Part shown: positions 1-6,927 of the stretch, in pieces
Position numbering within the stretch: the first letter of the stretch is position 1
Layout: the number at the start of each line of letters is the position of its first letter
Source of the DNA: an uncultured Prevotellaceae bacterium
GTDB lineage: Bacteria > Bacteroidota > Bacteroidia > Bacteroidales > Bacteroidaceae
Reading direction: 5' to 3'
NCBI GenBank assembly: GCA_937893145.1
Contig: CALBJW010000181.1
Span: 1 to 11,835, forward strand
Length of the DNA stretch: 11,835 bases
Made by a program: the position numbers and the translations under genes
The notes under the pieces: model-generated
What the model was told of the DNA's origin: nothing
The model's database searches: none
Seen by the model: only the letters and a program-made list of their open reading frames with translations

Positions 1-54
1 ACTCGCGACCCCAACCTTGGCAAGGTTGTGCTCTACCAACTGAGCTATTTCCGC
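1..54 (-). tRNA. tRNA-Gly(GCC), 3' part cut off by the window edge
   Basis: Read on the minus strand, the gene begins GCGGAAA at position 54. It has a normal D arm (AGCTCAGTTGGTAGAGC) and an anticodon stem-loop with stem CAACC/GGTTG and loop TTGCCAA. The anticodon is GCC, which decodes glycine codons GGC and GGU. The T arm and 3' acceptor strand lie beyond position 1, so only 54 of about 76 nt are visible. A strong promoter lies upstream at 101-131, so this is probably the first gene of its transcript. Confidence 0.93.
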
Positions 55-100
55 AGGCGTATGTATGAAGCAATCCAAATTGTTTCCGGAATTGCGAGTG

Positions 101-131
101 CAAAGGTATGTTTTTTATTTGTACCAGCAAA
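101..131 (-). promoter_or_regulatory. Bacteroidota-type promoter for tRNA-Gly
   Basis: On the minus strand TACCTTTG (101-108) matches the Bacteroidota -7 consensus TAnnTTTG. TTTG (128-131) matches the -33 element, with a 19-nt spacer. This is the best promoter match in the window. It would start transcription near 94, giving a leader of about 40 nt before the tRNA 5' end at 54. The -33 box lies inside a short palindrome (126-141). Confidence 0.72.
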
Positions 132-141
132 ACATTTTGCT

Positions 142-173
142 AAAAAAAACTCAGCTTTGCATGATTTTTCATG
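142..173 (-). terminator. weak candidate terminator after the MBL-fold hydrolase gene
   Basis: Downstream of the hydrolase stop on the minus strand is a 5-bp hairpin, CATGA/TCATG (160-173) with a 4-nt loop, then about 10 nt, then eight T residues (rc of 142-149). The hairpin is short and not adjacent to the T run, so this is a poor intrinsic terminator. It is listed because no better stop signal exists between this operon and the tRNA-Gly promoter. Confidence 0.25.
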
Positions 174-176
174 TTT

Positions 177-956
177 CTAAACCTCGAATGACATACCGTC
201 ATACGCTAAATGTACATTTTCTGGTAACTTTTGCTCTTCGATAGCGTGGCACTCTATATGGTGCGACATGTGGATGATATAGGTCTGTTTGGCACCTATT
301 CTTTCGGAAAAAAGTATGGCTTCATCGATGGTCTGATGTGACGGATGTTCCTCGTGTCGCAGTCCATTGACAACTAAGGTATCGATGCCTTCAAGGTACG
401 CAAACTCGTCTTCAGGAATGGTCTTCATATCGGTAATATAGAGGAAATTTCTGATGCGGAACCCAACGATAGGGAGTTTGCCGTGGAAGACGCGGACCGG
501 GAATATGCTGACGGGGCTATTATCCTCATCCTGAAGGATGATAGGCACATGGGGCTGGATGGTGAGCAGATTAATAGCTGGTACTCCAGGATAGCGCTTG
601 TCCTTAGGGGTGAAGCAATATGGTATGCGTTCGATGAGGTGGTCGGCACAGAACTGTTCTGCATAGACATTAACATCGCCAAAGACGCTGTAAGGGCGCA
701 GATCATCGAGTCCGCCCACATGGTCGTAGTGTTCGTGGGTAATAAGCACGGCATCAAGTTTGCGGAAGTCTATACCAAGCATCTGCTCACGGAAGTCTGG
801 TCCACAATCAATGAGTATGCGACGACCATCGACATCTACAATAGCACTACAACGCAGCCTTCGGTCGCGAGGATCAGTGCTGGTGCAGACTGCGCAGTTG
901 CATCCTATCTGTGGGACACCACATGATGTACCTGTACCAAGTATTGTTATTTTCAT
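177..956 (-). CDS. MBL-fold metallo-hydrolase, PhnP-like
   Basis: This is a 259-aa metallo-beta-lactamase-fold hydrolase, probably cytoplasmic because no signal peptide is seen. The metal-binding signature THEHYDH is at residues 73-79 (H74, H76, D78, H79). A Cys-rich N-terminal segment (C12, C19, C21, C24) resembles the extra zinc site of PhnP-type phosphodiesterases. ITDMK and a C-terminal HMSHH segment supply likely further ligands. The reading frame stays open to 1025, but the start was set at the ATG at 954-956: the family begins at MKITILGTG, and this ATG overlaps the murB stop as ATGA, which suggests translational coupling. Family knowledge supports a phosphodiesterase or related hydrolase; the substrate cannot be told from sequence. 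It is the last gene of the lipoprotein-murB operon. The fold is near certain, the PhnP subfamily less so. Confidence 0.9.
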   Translation of the reverse strand: MKITILGTGTSCGVPQIGCNCAVCTSTDPRDRRLRCSAIVDVDGRRILIDCGPDFREQMLGIDFRKLDAVLITHEHYDHVGGLDDLRPYSVFGDVNVYAEQFCADHLIERIPYCFTPKDKRYPGVPAINLLTIQPHVPIILQDEDNSPVSIFPVRVFHGKLPIVGFRIRNFLYITDMKTIPEDEFAYLEGIDTLVVNGLRHEEHPSHQTIDEAILFSERIGAKQTYIIHMSHHIECHAIEEQKLPENVHLAYDGMSFEV

Positions 957-1951
957 ATAAAATTGACTTCGGGATGAATACTTACTCCAAACTTCTGCTC
1001 GACATCCTGACAGATGGTATGACATAGGTGGAGTATCTCGTCGGCTGTAGCACCACCGAGGTTAACAAGCACAAGTGCCTGCTTGGCATGTACCCCTGCT
1101 CTACCGATGCTCTTACCTTTCCATCCACACTGATCTATCATCCATCCTGCTGGTATCTTTACTCCATTTTCCACTTCGTAGAATGGCATATCTGGATAGT
1201 CCTTCTGTATGCGAAGAAAGACTTCACGACTAACCACTGGATTCATGAAGAAACTGCCCGCATTACCCTGTACCTTTGGATCGGGGAGTTTAGCGTTGCG
1301 AGTGTCGATGATTGCCTGGCGCACCTGAGCTATGGTCTGTGGGAGTGGTGTGACCTTTGACAGTCCTCCATAACTGAGGTTAAGGTGTGGATGCTTGGAG
1401 AGCCGGTATGTGACGTATGTAATGGCGTATGCCCCTTTGAGTTCCTTCTTGAAGATACTCTGACGATATGCATAGTCGCACTCCATAACTCCCATAACGC
1501 GCTTCTGTGCGGAACGGAGTTCGATGGCTTCTACGACAACGATGACGTCCTTTGCCTCCGCACCGTATGCTCCAATGTTCTGTACAGCACTGGCACCCAC
1601 CTCACCAGGGATGAGGGATAGGTTCTCTACTCCCCCCCAACCATGTTGTACAGCGTATGCAACGAAGTCGTCCCACACCTCGCCCGCACCAACACGCACA
1701 AGGACTGAGTCTTCATCTTCCTCAATCACCTCCATGCCCTTGATAGCACTGTGAAGTATGGTTCCGTCAAAGTCCTTCGTAAATAAAAGATTGCTTCCGC
1801 CACCTATGTGCAGCAGAAGCTCATCCTCTGTAAACGTGCCGATAAGGGAACGGAGTTCGTCCTCCGAACTATACTCGACAAATCGCTTTGCCTTGGCGGC
1901 AATTCCAAAAGTGTTGTGTTCAAGTAATGAACAGTCGGTATATGTTTGCAT
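953..1951 (-). CDS. murB: UDP-N-acetylmuramate dehydrogenase (UDP-N-acetylenolpyruvoylglucosamine reductase)
   Basis: MurB reduces UDP-GlcNAc-enolpyruvate to UDP-MurNAc with NADPH and FAD, the second committed step of peptidoglycan synthesis, in the cytoplasm. The protein is 332 aa from the ATG at 1949-1951, close to the family length. The FAD-binding part shows NTFGIAAKA (13-21), HIGGGSNLLF (48-57) and LIPGEVGASAVQNIGAYG (113-130). The YAYRQS segment (160-165) marks the type I (E. coli-like) form. R163, S233 (in GNAGSFFMNP) and E328 (in HPEVN) correspond to the known catalytic Arg, Ser and Glu. The frame continues upstream to 2011, but that would overlap the lipoprotein gene and adds no family sequence. 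It starts 13 nt after the lipoprotein stop and overlaps the hydrolase start by 4 nt. A run of seven G on the coding strand encodes part of WGG near residues 105-107 and is in frame. Confidence 0.97.
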   Translation of the reverse strand: MQTYTDCSLLEHNTFGIAAKAKRFVEYSSEDELRSLIGTFTEDELLLHIGGGSNLLFTKDFDGTILHSAIKGMEVIEEDEDSVLVRVGAGEVWDDFVAYAVQHGWGGVENLSLIPGEVGASAVQNIGAYGAEAKDVIVVVEAIELRSAQKRVMGVMECDYAYRQSIFKKELKGAYAITYVTYRLSKHPHLNLSYGGLSKVTPLPQTIAQVRQAIIDTRNAKLPDPKVQGNAGSFFMNPVVSREVFLRIQKDYPDMPFYEVENGVKIPAGWMIDQCGWKGKSIGRAGVHAKQALVLVNLGGATADEILHLCHTICQDVEQKFGVSIHPEVNFI

Positions 1952-1964
1952 AAGATTATGTTGC

Positions 1965-2804
1965 TTACAATTCAATGCCCACGAGTTTCCATTCGCCGGT
2001 AGTCTTTTCAAATTTGAAGTTCATGAAGAGACCGTTGCACACCCCTTCCATAAGCACATTCTTATGGGAGGTCTCGCTGCACTGCTGACCATAGTCAATG
2101 TTGACAAGCACATCACTTGGGAGTGGCATGTCGCCTCGCATTTCGAACCATTCATCGGCAGAGATATGCGTTTCCTTTGTGCCTTCCTCCTCTTCTTCCG
2201 GAACGATGAGTGTCAAAGGATACTTAAGACTTGTGCGCTGGAAGATGGAGTCAGAAACGAACTCGGAATAGAAATGAACAAAGTCACCATTGGCAGTCTC
2301 GCTGATTTCCTGCTTCTCGATGTCGAAAAGCACCCATTGACCTTCAGGAATACGCTTGAAGTTGAATTTTTCAACATATCCATCCTTGAGGTAAATCCAC
2401 TGTACGCTGACCTCATGGACTGCAGTGTCCTTCTGAAGTGCAAGGTCTTGCTCACGTTCATATATTACTGAGAAGAATTCCTGCTGATCAAAACGGTTGT
2501 AGCGATGCCAGTCCTCTTTTGACAAAGTAAGCTCTGTATCCTCATCTTTGAAATGAAGCGGGAAACGGATACGCTGGTTCTGGAATCGTGCATCCGATGC
2601 AAATGTGAAGAAGAAATCGTCAAAGAGTTCATCTACAGCCTTTGGAGGTTCCACCTCGTCGAAAAGGTCGAGTGTGTCGAGGTCCTCATGCAAGAGGGAG
2701 TCTAACTCCGCCTCCTCAGCAAGCTGTGCTTCTTTCTTCCCCTGTCCACATGAGGCAAAGAGGAAAATGCCCAACACGAACAATATCAAATAACCTTTAT
2801 TCAT
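1965..2804 (-). CDS. acidic lipoprotein, probably DUF4348 family
   Basis: This is a 279-aa protein with a lipoprotein signal peptide: a short N-terminus (MNKGY), a hydrophobic core (residues 6-16) and lipobox FASC with C19 as the expected lipidated residue. It should be anchored to the inner or outer membrane. The mature N-terminus is very acidic (about residues 25-64), followed by a globular region rich in aromatic residues with a Glu run near 206-210. I assign DUF4348 from general resemblance and from its place next to murB in a Bacteroidota-like genome; this has not been searched. No catalytic motif is visible. It leads the operon with murB (13-nt gap) and the MBL hydrolase, so an envelope role is plausible but inferred. 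Confidence 0.85.
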   Translation of the reverse strand: MNKGYLILFVLGIFLFASCGQGKKEAQLAEEAELDSLLHEDLDTLDLFDEVEPPKAVDELFDDFFFTFASDARFQNQRIRFPLHFKDEDTELTLSKEDWHRYNRFDQQEFFSVIYEREQDLALQKDTAVHEVSVQWIYLKDGYVEKFNFKRIPEGQWVLFDIEKQEISETANGDFVHFYSEFVSDSIFQRTSLKYPLTLIVPEEEEEGTKETHISADEWFEMRGDMPLPSDVLVNIDYGQQCSETSHKNVLMEGVCNGLFMNFKFEKTTGEWKLVGIEL

Positions 2805-2868
2805 AGAAACTTATACTCAATGCCCTATAAAACTATCGATGAGGGCTCAATATCTGTCAAAATTCATG

Positions 2869-2902
2869 CAAATTTAAGGTTTATTTTTTATATTGGTTCA
2901 AA
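2869..2902 (-). promoter_or_regulatory. candidate promoter of the lipoprotein-murB-hydrolase operon
   Basis: On the minus strand TAAATTTG (2869-2876) matches the -7 consensus TAnnTTTG. TTTG (2899-2902) lies 22 nt upstream, slightly longer than the usual 19-21. Initiation would fall near 2862, leaving a leader of about 57 nt before the ATG at 2804. The -33 region overlaps that of the divergent pheS promoter. Confidence 0.5.
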
Positions 2903-2927
2903 ATATGAATAAAAAGCACTATCTTTG
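2893..2927 (+). promoter_or_regulatory. promoter of pheS
   Basis: TATCTTTG at 2920-2927, followed by TGC, is an excellent Bacteroidota -7 element. The -33 element is poor: TTGG at 2893-2896 with a 23-nt gap is the nearest candidate. Transcription from about 2934 would give a leader of about 33 nt before the ATG at 2967, too short for a peptide-coding attenuator. A second TAnnTTTG match (TAAATTTG, 2932-2939) has no suitable -33 partner. Confidence 0.6.
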
Positions 2928-2966
2928 TGCCTAAATTTGACTAAAAGAATAAAAAATACAAGAAAA

Positions 2967-3986
2967 ATGATAGAGAAAATCGCAAAAATGCTCAATGAGA
3001 TTGAAGCTCTTCAGGCAAACTCGCTTGAGGAGATTGAAGCTCTCCGCATCAAATACTTGAGCAAGAAGGGTGAAATCACAGCACTCATGGCTGACTTCCG
3101 CAATGTGCCAGCCGAACAGAAGAAGGAGATTGGTATCAAGATTAATGAACTCAAGACAAAGGCCCTCGAAAAGATTAACGGACTGAAGGACGCCTTTGCT
3201 ACAGCAGATACTGACTCGGACGATATCGACATCACTCGTACTGCATACCCTACTCCACTTGGCACTCGCCATCCACTCACAATCGTGAAAAACGAGATTA
3301 TCGACATCTTCTCACGTCTCGGATTCTCTCTTGCTGAGGGTCCAGAGGTGGAGGACGACTGGCACGTGTTCTCTTCGATGAACTTCGCTGAGGATCATCC
3401 AGCTCGTGACATGCAGGACACCTTCTTCGTGGAGGCTCACCCTGACATCATTCTCCGTACTCACACAAGTTCTGTACAGAGCCGTGTGATGGAGAAGCAG
3501 CAGCCACCAGTACGCGTTCTTTGCCCTGGTCGTGTGTATCGCAACGAGGCAATCTCGGCTCGCGCCCACTGTTTCTTCCATCAGGTAGAGGGTCTTTATG
3601 TTGACCAGGATGTCAGCTTCACAGACCTCATGCAGGTGCTTCTCCTCTTCTCGAAGGAGATGTTTGGTGAGGACACTCAGATTCGTATGCGTCCAAGTTA
3701 CTTCCCATTCACAGAACCAAGTGCTGAGATGGACGTGAGCTGTACTCTCTGTAAGGGCAAGGGCTGTGCCATGTGTAAGGGCAGCGGATGGTTGGAAATC
3801 CTCGGTTGCGGTATGGTTCACCCACAGGTTCTCGAGGCTAACGGCATCGACTCGACTAAGTACAAGGGTTACGCATTCGGTATGGGTATCGAACGTATCG
3901 CTAACCTCAAGTACCAGGTGAAGGACCTCCGCCTCTTCTCTGAGAACGATGTTCGATTCCTCAAGGAATTTGAAGCTGCAAACTAA
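2967..3986 (+). CDS. pheS: phenylalanine--tRNA ligase alpha subunit
   Basis: This is the alpha subunit of the (alpha-beta)2 class II enzyme that charges tRNA-Phe in the cytoplasm. The protein is 339 aa, a normal family length. Residues 1-85 form the helical coiled-coil arm that contacts tRNA. Motif 1 covers about 102-145 (HPLTIVKNEIIDIF, then EGPEVEDDWHVF). Motif 2 is at 191-211 (YRNEAISARAHCFFHQVEGLY). Motif 3 is GYAFGMGIERIANLKY (301-316), and A303 aligns with the E. coli residue A294 that shapes the phenylalanine pocket. A four-Cys segment (C259, C262, C267, C270) precedes GWLEILGCG. The frame is open upstream to 2925, but the ATG at 2967 is the start that matches the family and lies beyond the promoter. 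pheT, the beta-subunit gene, is not within the window. Confidence 0.98.
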   Translation: MIEKIAKMLNEIEALQANSLEEIEALRIKYLSKKGEITALMADFRNVPAEQKKEIGIKINELKTKALEKINGLKDAFATADTDSDDIDITRTAYPTPLGTRHPLTIVKNEIIDIFSRLGFSLAEGPEVEDDWHVFSSMNFAEDHPARDMQDTFFVEAHPDIILRTHTSSVQSRVMEKQQPPVRVLCPGRVYRNEAISARAHCFFHQVEGLYVDQDVSFTDLMQVLLLFSKEMFGEDTQIRMRPSYFPFTEPSAEMDVSCTLCKGKGCAMCKGSGWLEILGCGMVHPQVLEANGIDSTKYKGYAFGMGIERIANLKYQVKDLRLFSENDVRFLKEFEAAN

Positions 3987-3999
3987 TACTTATAGTGAA

Positions 4000-4039
4000 A
4001 AGTGAATACAAGTTGAGTGAGTTCAACTTGTATTCACTT
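4000..4039. repeat. perfect 17-bp inverted repeat between pheS and the nucleotidase gene
   Basis: Arms AAGTGAATACAAGTTGA (4000-4016) and TCAACTTGTATTCACTT (4023-4039) are exact reverse complements around a 6-nt loop, GTGAGT. The RNA would form a 17-bp stem, or 18 with a G-U closing pair. It lies 14 nt after the pheS stop and ends 14 nt before the next ATG. The following sequence is pyrimidine-rich (CTCTTCT) but lacks a real T run, so it is only a possible pheS terminator. The left arm also carries an imperfect 7-nt tandem, AGTGAAA AGTGAAT (3994-4007). A related hairpin follows the next gene at 5747-5766. Confidence 0.9.
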
Positions 4040-4053
4040 CTCTTCTAAAATCT

Positions 4054-5733
4054 ATGGACAACAACAGGCAAATACGCATCGTATTCACGACAGATATTCA
4101 CGGAAACTACTTTCCCTACGACTTCCGTCACGACCGCTGGGGCAAAGGTAGTTTGCAGCGTGTTCATGCTTTTGTTGCTCAACAGCTGAAGTCTAACCCT
4201 ATAAGCACTATCCTCATCGATGGTGGCGACATTCTTCAGGGTGAACCTACAGCTTATTATCTCAATTACGTTGCTAAGGATGGACATCACAGCGTAGCCG
4301 ACATGTGCAATTTCATCGGTTACGATGTAGGTGTGATTGGTAATCATGACCTTGAGACGGGACATGATGTCTTTGATGCATTTGTTGATTCGTGCAACTA
4401 CCCTATCCTTGGTGCAAACTGCATTAGCAATGAGACTGGACTGCCATACTTCGACCCATATACCATTCTGCGACGCAGTGGTGTGAAGATTGCAGTGATT
4501 GGTTTTGTCACTCCTGCCATCCCCCACTGGATTCCAAAGCGTATTTGGCATGACCTACATTTTGAGGATATTGCTGAGTGCGCAAAGAAATGGATTGCTC
4601 ATGTGAAGGAGGTTGAGGAGCCTGACTATATCATTGGTCTTTTCCACTCTGGTATGGAGGAAGGTATCATCACTCCGAACTACAAGGAAAATGCGGTTCA
4701 CGAAACTGCATCAACCGTATCGGGCTTTGATCTCATCCTTTATGGTCACGACCATGCAAGCAATATGGTGTCGGTCGAGAATCCAGAAGGACGCGATATC
4801 ATCTGTGTCAACCCTGGTTGTTATGCCCATTCGGTAGCGGAGGTTAACATCAAGTTCACCTTGAACAACGATAATATAGTGACGGGGCATGAGACCGACT
4901 GCCAACTCCACTATATTGGTACAATCAGTAACACCAGTTCATCGGACTTCAAGCGACACTTCTCGCATGACTTCAAACTAATCAAGGAATTTGCATCAGA
5001 GAAGATAGGAAACTTCACGGATTCTATCAACATCAACGATGCTTACTTTGGTTCGTCCGCATATATCGACTTGATACAGACTCTGCAACTTGAAGTGTCG
5101 AAGGCAGACATTTCGTTTGCTGCCCCTCTCTTCTTCAATGCTTCAATCGAGGCGGGAGAAGTGAAGGTGAGCAATCTCTTTGACCTTTATCGTTTTGAGG
5201 ACCACCTCTACACAATTCTGCTTACAGGTGAGGAGATAAAGAAGTATCTTGAGATGAGTTATGCCTACTGGACAAACCAGATGAAGAACGAGGATGACTA
5301 TATGCTACAGTTACAACCAATGAAGAACAATCCTTCTCGTATGGGTTTCAAGAACTTCATCTTTAACTTCGACTCTGCTGCCGGATTACGCTACACGGTG
5401 GATGTCACAAAACCTGAAGGGGAGAAGATATGCATTGAAGGTTTGGTAGATGGTCGTCAGTTCAAGGAGGAAGAACTCTATACTGTAGCGATGACAGCCT
5501 ACAGAGCAAATGGTGGTGGCGAACTGCTCACGAAAGGTGCAGGACTTTCAAAGGAAGAGATTGACACTCGCATCATTGACTGCACAGAACGTGACTTGCG
5601 ATATTACCTCATGCTATACATCAAGAATAATAAAACAATCCACCCTCAAGCAATGAACCACTGGAAGTTCATCCCTCAAGAGTGGGTTGAAAAGGCTTCT
5701 GAAAGGGAAAGGAAGATTCTCTTCAATTCCTGA
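4054..5733 (+). CDS. 5'-nucleotidase / metallophosphatase family protein (UshA-like two-domain)
   Basis: This is a 559-aa dinuclear-metal phosphoesterase of the UshA/YfkN type. The N-terminal calcineurin-like domain carries the full ligand set: TDIHGN (D14, H16), GGDILQGEP (D59), GNHDLE (N97, H98), FHSG (H198) and GHDH (H232, H234). The C-terminal half is a 5'-nucleotidase C-terminal domain, with NGGGELLTKG near residue 486, which provides substrate binding in the family. Known members remove phosphate from nucleotides or split UDP-sugars and cyclic nucleotides; the substrate here is undetermined. There is no signal peptide: the protein starts MDNNRQIRIVFTTD, directly on the first beta strand, so it is probably cytoplasmic, unlike periplasmic UshA. 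It follows pheS by 67 nt on the same strand and no promoter stands out in the gap, so read-through from pheS is possible. It converges on the next operon. Confidence 0.92.
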   Translation: MDNNRQIRIVFTTDIHGNYFPYDFRHDRWGKGSLQRVHAFVAQQLKSNPISTILIDGGDILQGEPTAYYLNYVAKDGHHSVADMCNFIGYDVGVIGNHDLETGHDVFDAFVDSCNYPILGANCISNETGLPYFDPYTILRRSGVKIAVIGFVTPAIPHWIPKRIWHDLHFEDIAECAKKWIAHVKEVEEPDYIIGLFHSGMEEGIITPNYKENAVHETASTVSGFDLILYGHDHASNMVSVENPEGRDIICVNPGCYAHSVAEVNIKFTLNNDNIVTGHETDCQLHYIGTISNTSSSDFKRHFSHDFKLIKEFASEKIGNFTDSININDAYFGSSAYIDLIQTLQLEVSKADISFAAPLFFNASIEAGEVKVSNLFDLYRFEDHLYTILLTGEEIKKYLEMSYAYWTNQMKNEDDYMLQLQPMKNNPSRMGFKNFIFNFDSAAGLRYTVDVTKPEGEKICIEGLVDGRQFKEEELYTVAMTAYRANGGGELLTKGAGLSKEEIDTRIIDCTERDLRYYLMLYIKNNKTIHPQAMNHWKFIPQEWVEKASERERKILFNS

Positions 5734-5746
5734 AAGAAACCAACTC

Positions 5747-5766
5747 AAGTTGAGCAGACTCAACTT
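5747..5766. terminator. hairpin between convergent genes, possible bidirectional terminator
   Basis: AAGTTGAG (5747-5754) and CTCAACTT (5759-5766) form an 8-bp perfect stem with a CAGA loop. It sits between the nucleotidase stop (5733) and the stop of the convergent membrane-protein gene (5770). On the plus strand it is followed by the T-rich ATACTATTTATTTT, which suits termination of the nucleotidase transcript; on the minus strand there is no T run. The core matches the inner part of the 4000-4039 repeat. Confidence 0.55.
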
Positions 5767-5769
5767 ATA

Positions 5770-6918
5770 CTATTTATTTTCATAATACCACCAGTAAGTG
5801 CTGCCGTACTCACGACGAGTGCGGTTTGTTTTTTCCCTCTTATCTGTGATACTATCCTTCATTGCATTATAAGCCGCATAACGCTCCACATACACCTTAT
5901 TTATATATAGAGGGAGAGAATCGGGAGTGAACTCTGGGTGTTGCATCACGATTGCTTCCTGATAAGCACGAGGCAGTTCTGCCAGGATTGTATCTCCATA
6001 AACGGTACGGAACGTGGTGTTGAACTCATTAAGGTCTCGATCCAAGAGGTGGTAGCAAAGCAGATACTGCTGACAGTTCTCGTTAACAAGAACTGAATCT
6101 GCATTGAGCAATTCAAGGAAACGCTTTGATGTATGGATGCTATTGCCAGGAAACGCTCCAAGATGGAACTCAATGTTTCTCGTCGGAAATCTGTTGTCTG
6201 TGGCTGTATCTCTTAAGTCGAGCAATCCCTTAGTACCATAATACTGAGGATAGGAGAACATGCTATCAGCCAACAGCCCCTGTTTTGAGAGGGCATACAT
6301 CCTGAGTTGTGTGAGTCGTTCACTGCTAACAAGCGCATCCTTGCCCACTCCTGCTGCCGCTTCATAGTCTTTAGCTGCAAGCAGTCGTTCAGTCTTCAAC
6401 TCATACTTCTTCACATCATTTGATGTTGATACCAGTCCGCATCCAACGATGAAAAGCAACATGAGGAGATAGTTTGGCCACATCAGACTCGACACGCTCT
6501 GCATGGTTGCTTCATCAGCTTTCTCTGACTTACGAGCAATGATAACCACTAATGTATATACAACAAGGAACACTGGCAGTACCCACACCCATATTCCCCA
6601 GATGAGTTTTCCATCAAGGTCATCATTGATGTTTGTCAGCATCGAAAGCGCCAGGAATGATGGAGCAAAACTTAATGCGAAATGCTTGTTTGGGAAATAT
6701 ATAAATCGGGACAACACATGCTGAAACAACGCAAGCAAGAAGGTGATTATCGTGGCACCCACTACTATGGAATAGGATGTCAAACCACCTGACAGCACAT
6801 GTTGTATCCACGCAAGCACCTCGCCCTGCACAAAGAAGAGGTAGCAGAAGCAAAAAGCAACAAACAGAAATCCGCAGGAGTAACGAATTACTCCCACGGG
6901 TTGATGTACTTTATTCAT
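5770..6918 (-). CDS. polytopic membrane protein with a soluble C-terminal domain, possibly DUF6057
   Basis: I do not recognise a function. The 382-aa protein has about four hydrophobic membrane segments (roughly residues 13-31, 47-68, 104-127 and 148-165) and a weaker one near 78-95. A hydrophilic tail of about 215 residues follows. The start of that tail (about 173-225) looks helical and TPR-like, with ERLLAAKDYEAAA and later RLTQLRMYALSKQGLLAD. A conserved-looking patch is FHLGAFPGN (251-259). The C-terminus is rich in charged and aromatic residues (YGSTYWWYYENK). Resemblance to DUF6057 proteins is a tentative memory-based call. It is the last gene of the operon, 9 nt after glgB, so it should be made together with the branching enzyme. 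No catalytic motif is seen. Confidence 0.82.
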   Translation of the reverse strand: MNKVHQPVGVIRYSCGFLFVAFCFCYLFFVQGEVLAWIQHVLSGGLTSYSIVVGATIITFLLALFQHVLSRFIYFPNKHFALSFAPSFLALSMLTNINDDLDGKLIWGIWVWVLPVFLVVYTLVVIIARKSEKADEATMQSVSSLMWPNYLLMLLFIVGCGLVSTSNDVKKYELKTERLLAAKDYEAAAGVGKDALVSSERLTQLRMYALSKQGLLADSMFSYPQYYGTKGLLDLRDTATDNRFPTRNIEFHLGAFPGNSIHTSKRFLELLNADSVLVNENCQQYLLCYHLLDRDLNEFNTTFRTVYGDTILAELPRAYQEAIVMQHPEFTPDSLPLYINKVYVERYAAYNAMKDSITDKREKTNRTRREYGSTYWWYYENK

Positions 6919-6927
6919 TATTCAGTT

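Noticed and set aside
1632..1638. seven-G run within murB as a possible phase-variable tract
   Set aside because: It encodes conserved WGG residues in frame, is only 7 bp long, and murB is essential in most bacteria, so on/off switching is unlikely.
1758..2471. 237-codon plus-strand frame opposite murB and the lipoprotein gene
   Set aside because: It runs antisense across the boundary of two genes with clear coding evidence; no recognisable domain.
3722..3790. four-Cys segment of PheS as an inserted zinc finger
   Set aside because: A Cys-x2-Cys-type segment before the GWxEILG motif is common in bacterial PheS proteins, so it is normal for the family.
4045..4551. 168-codon minus-strand frame over the 5' end of the nucleotidase gene
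   Set aside because: It is opposite the conserved metal-binding motifs, with no start context or homology.
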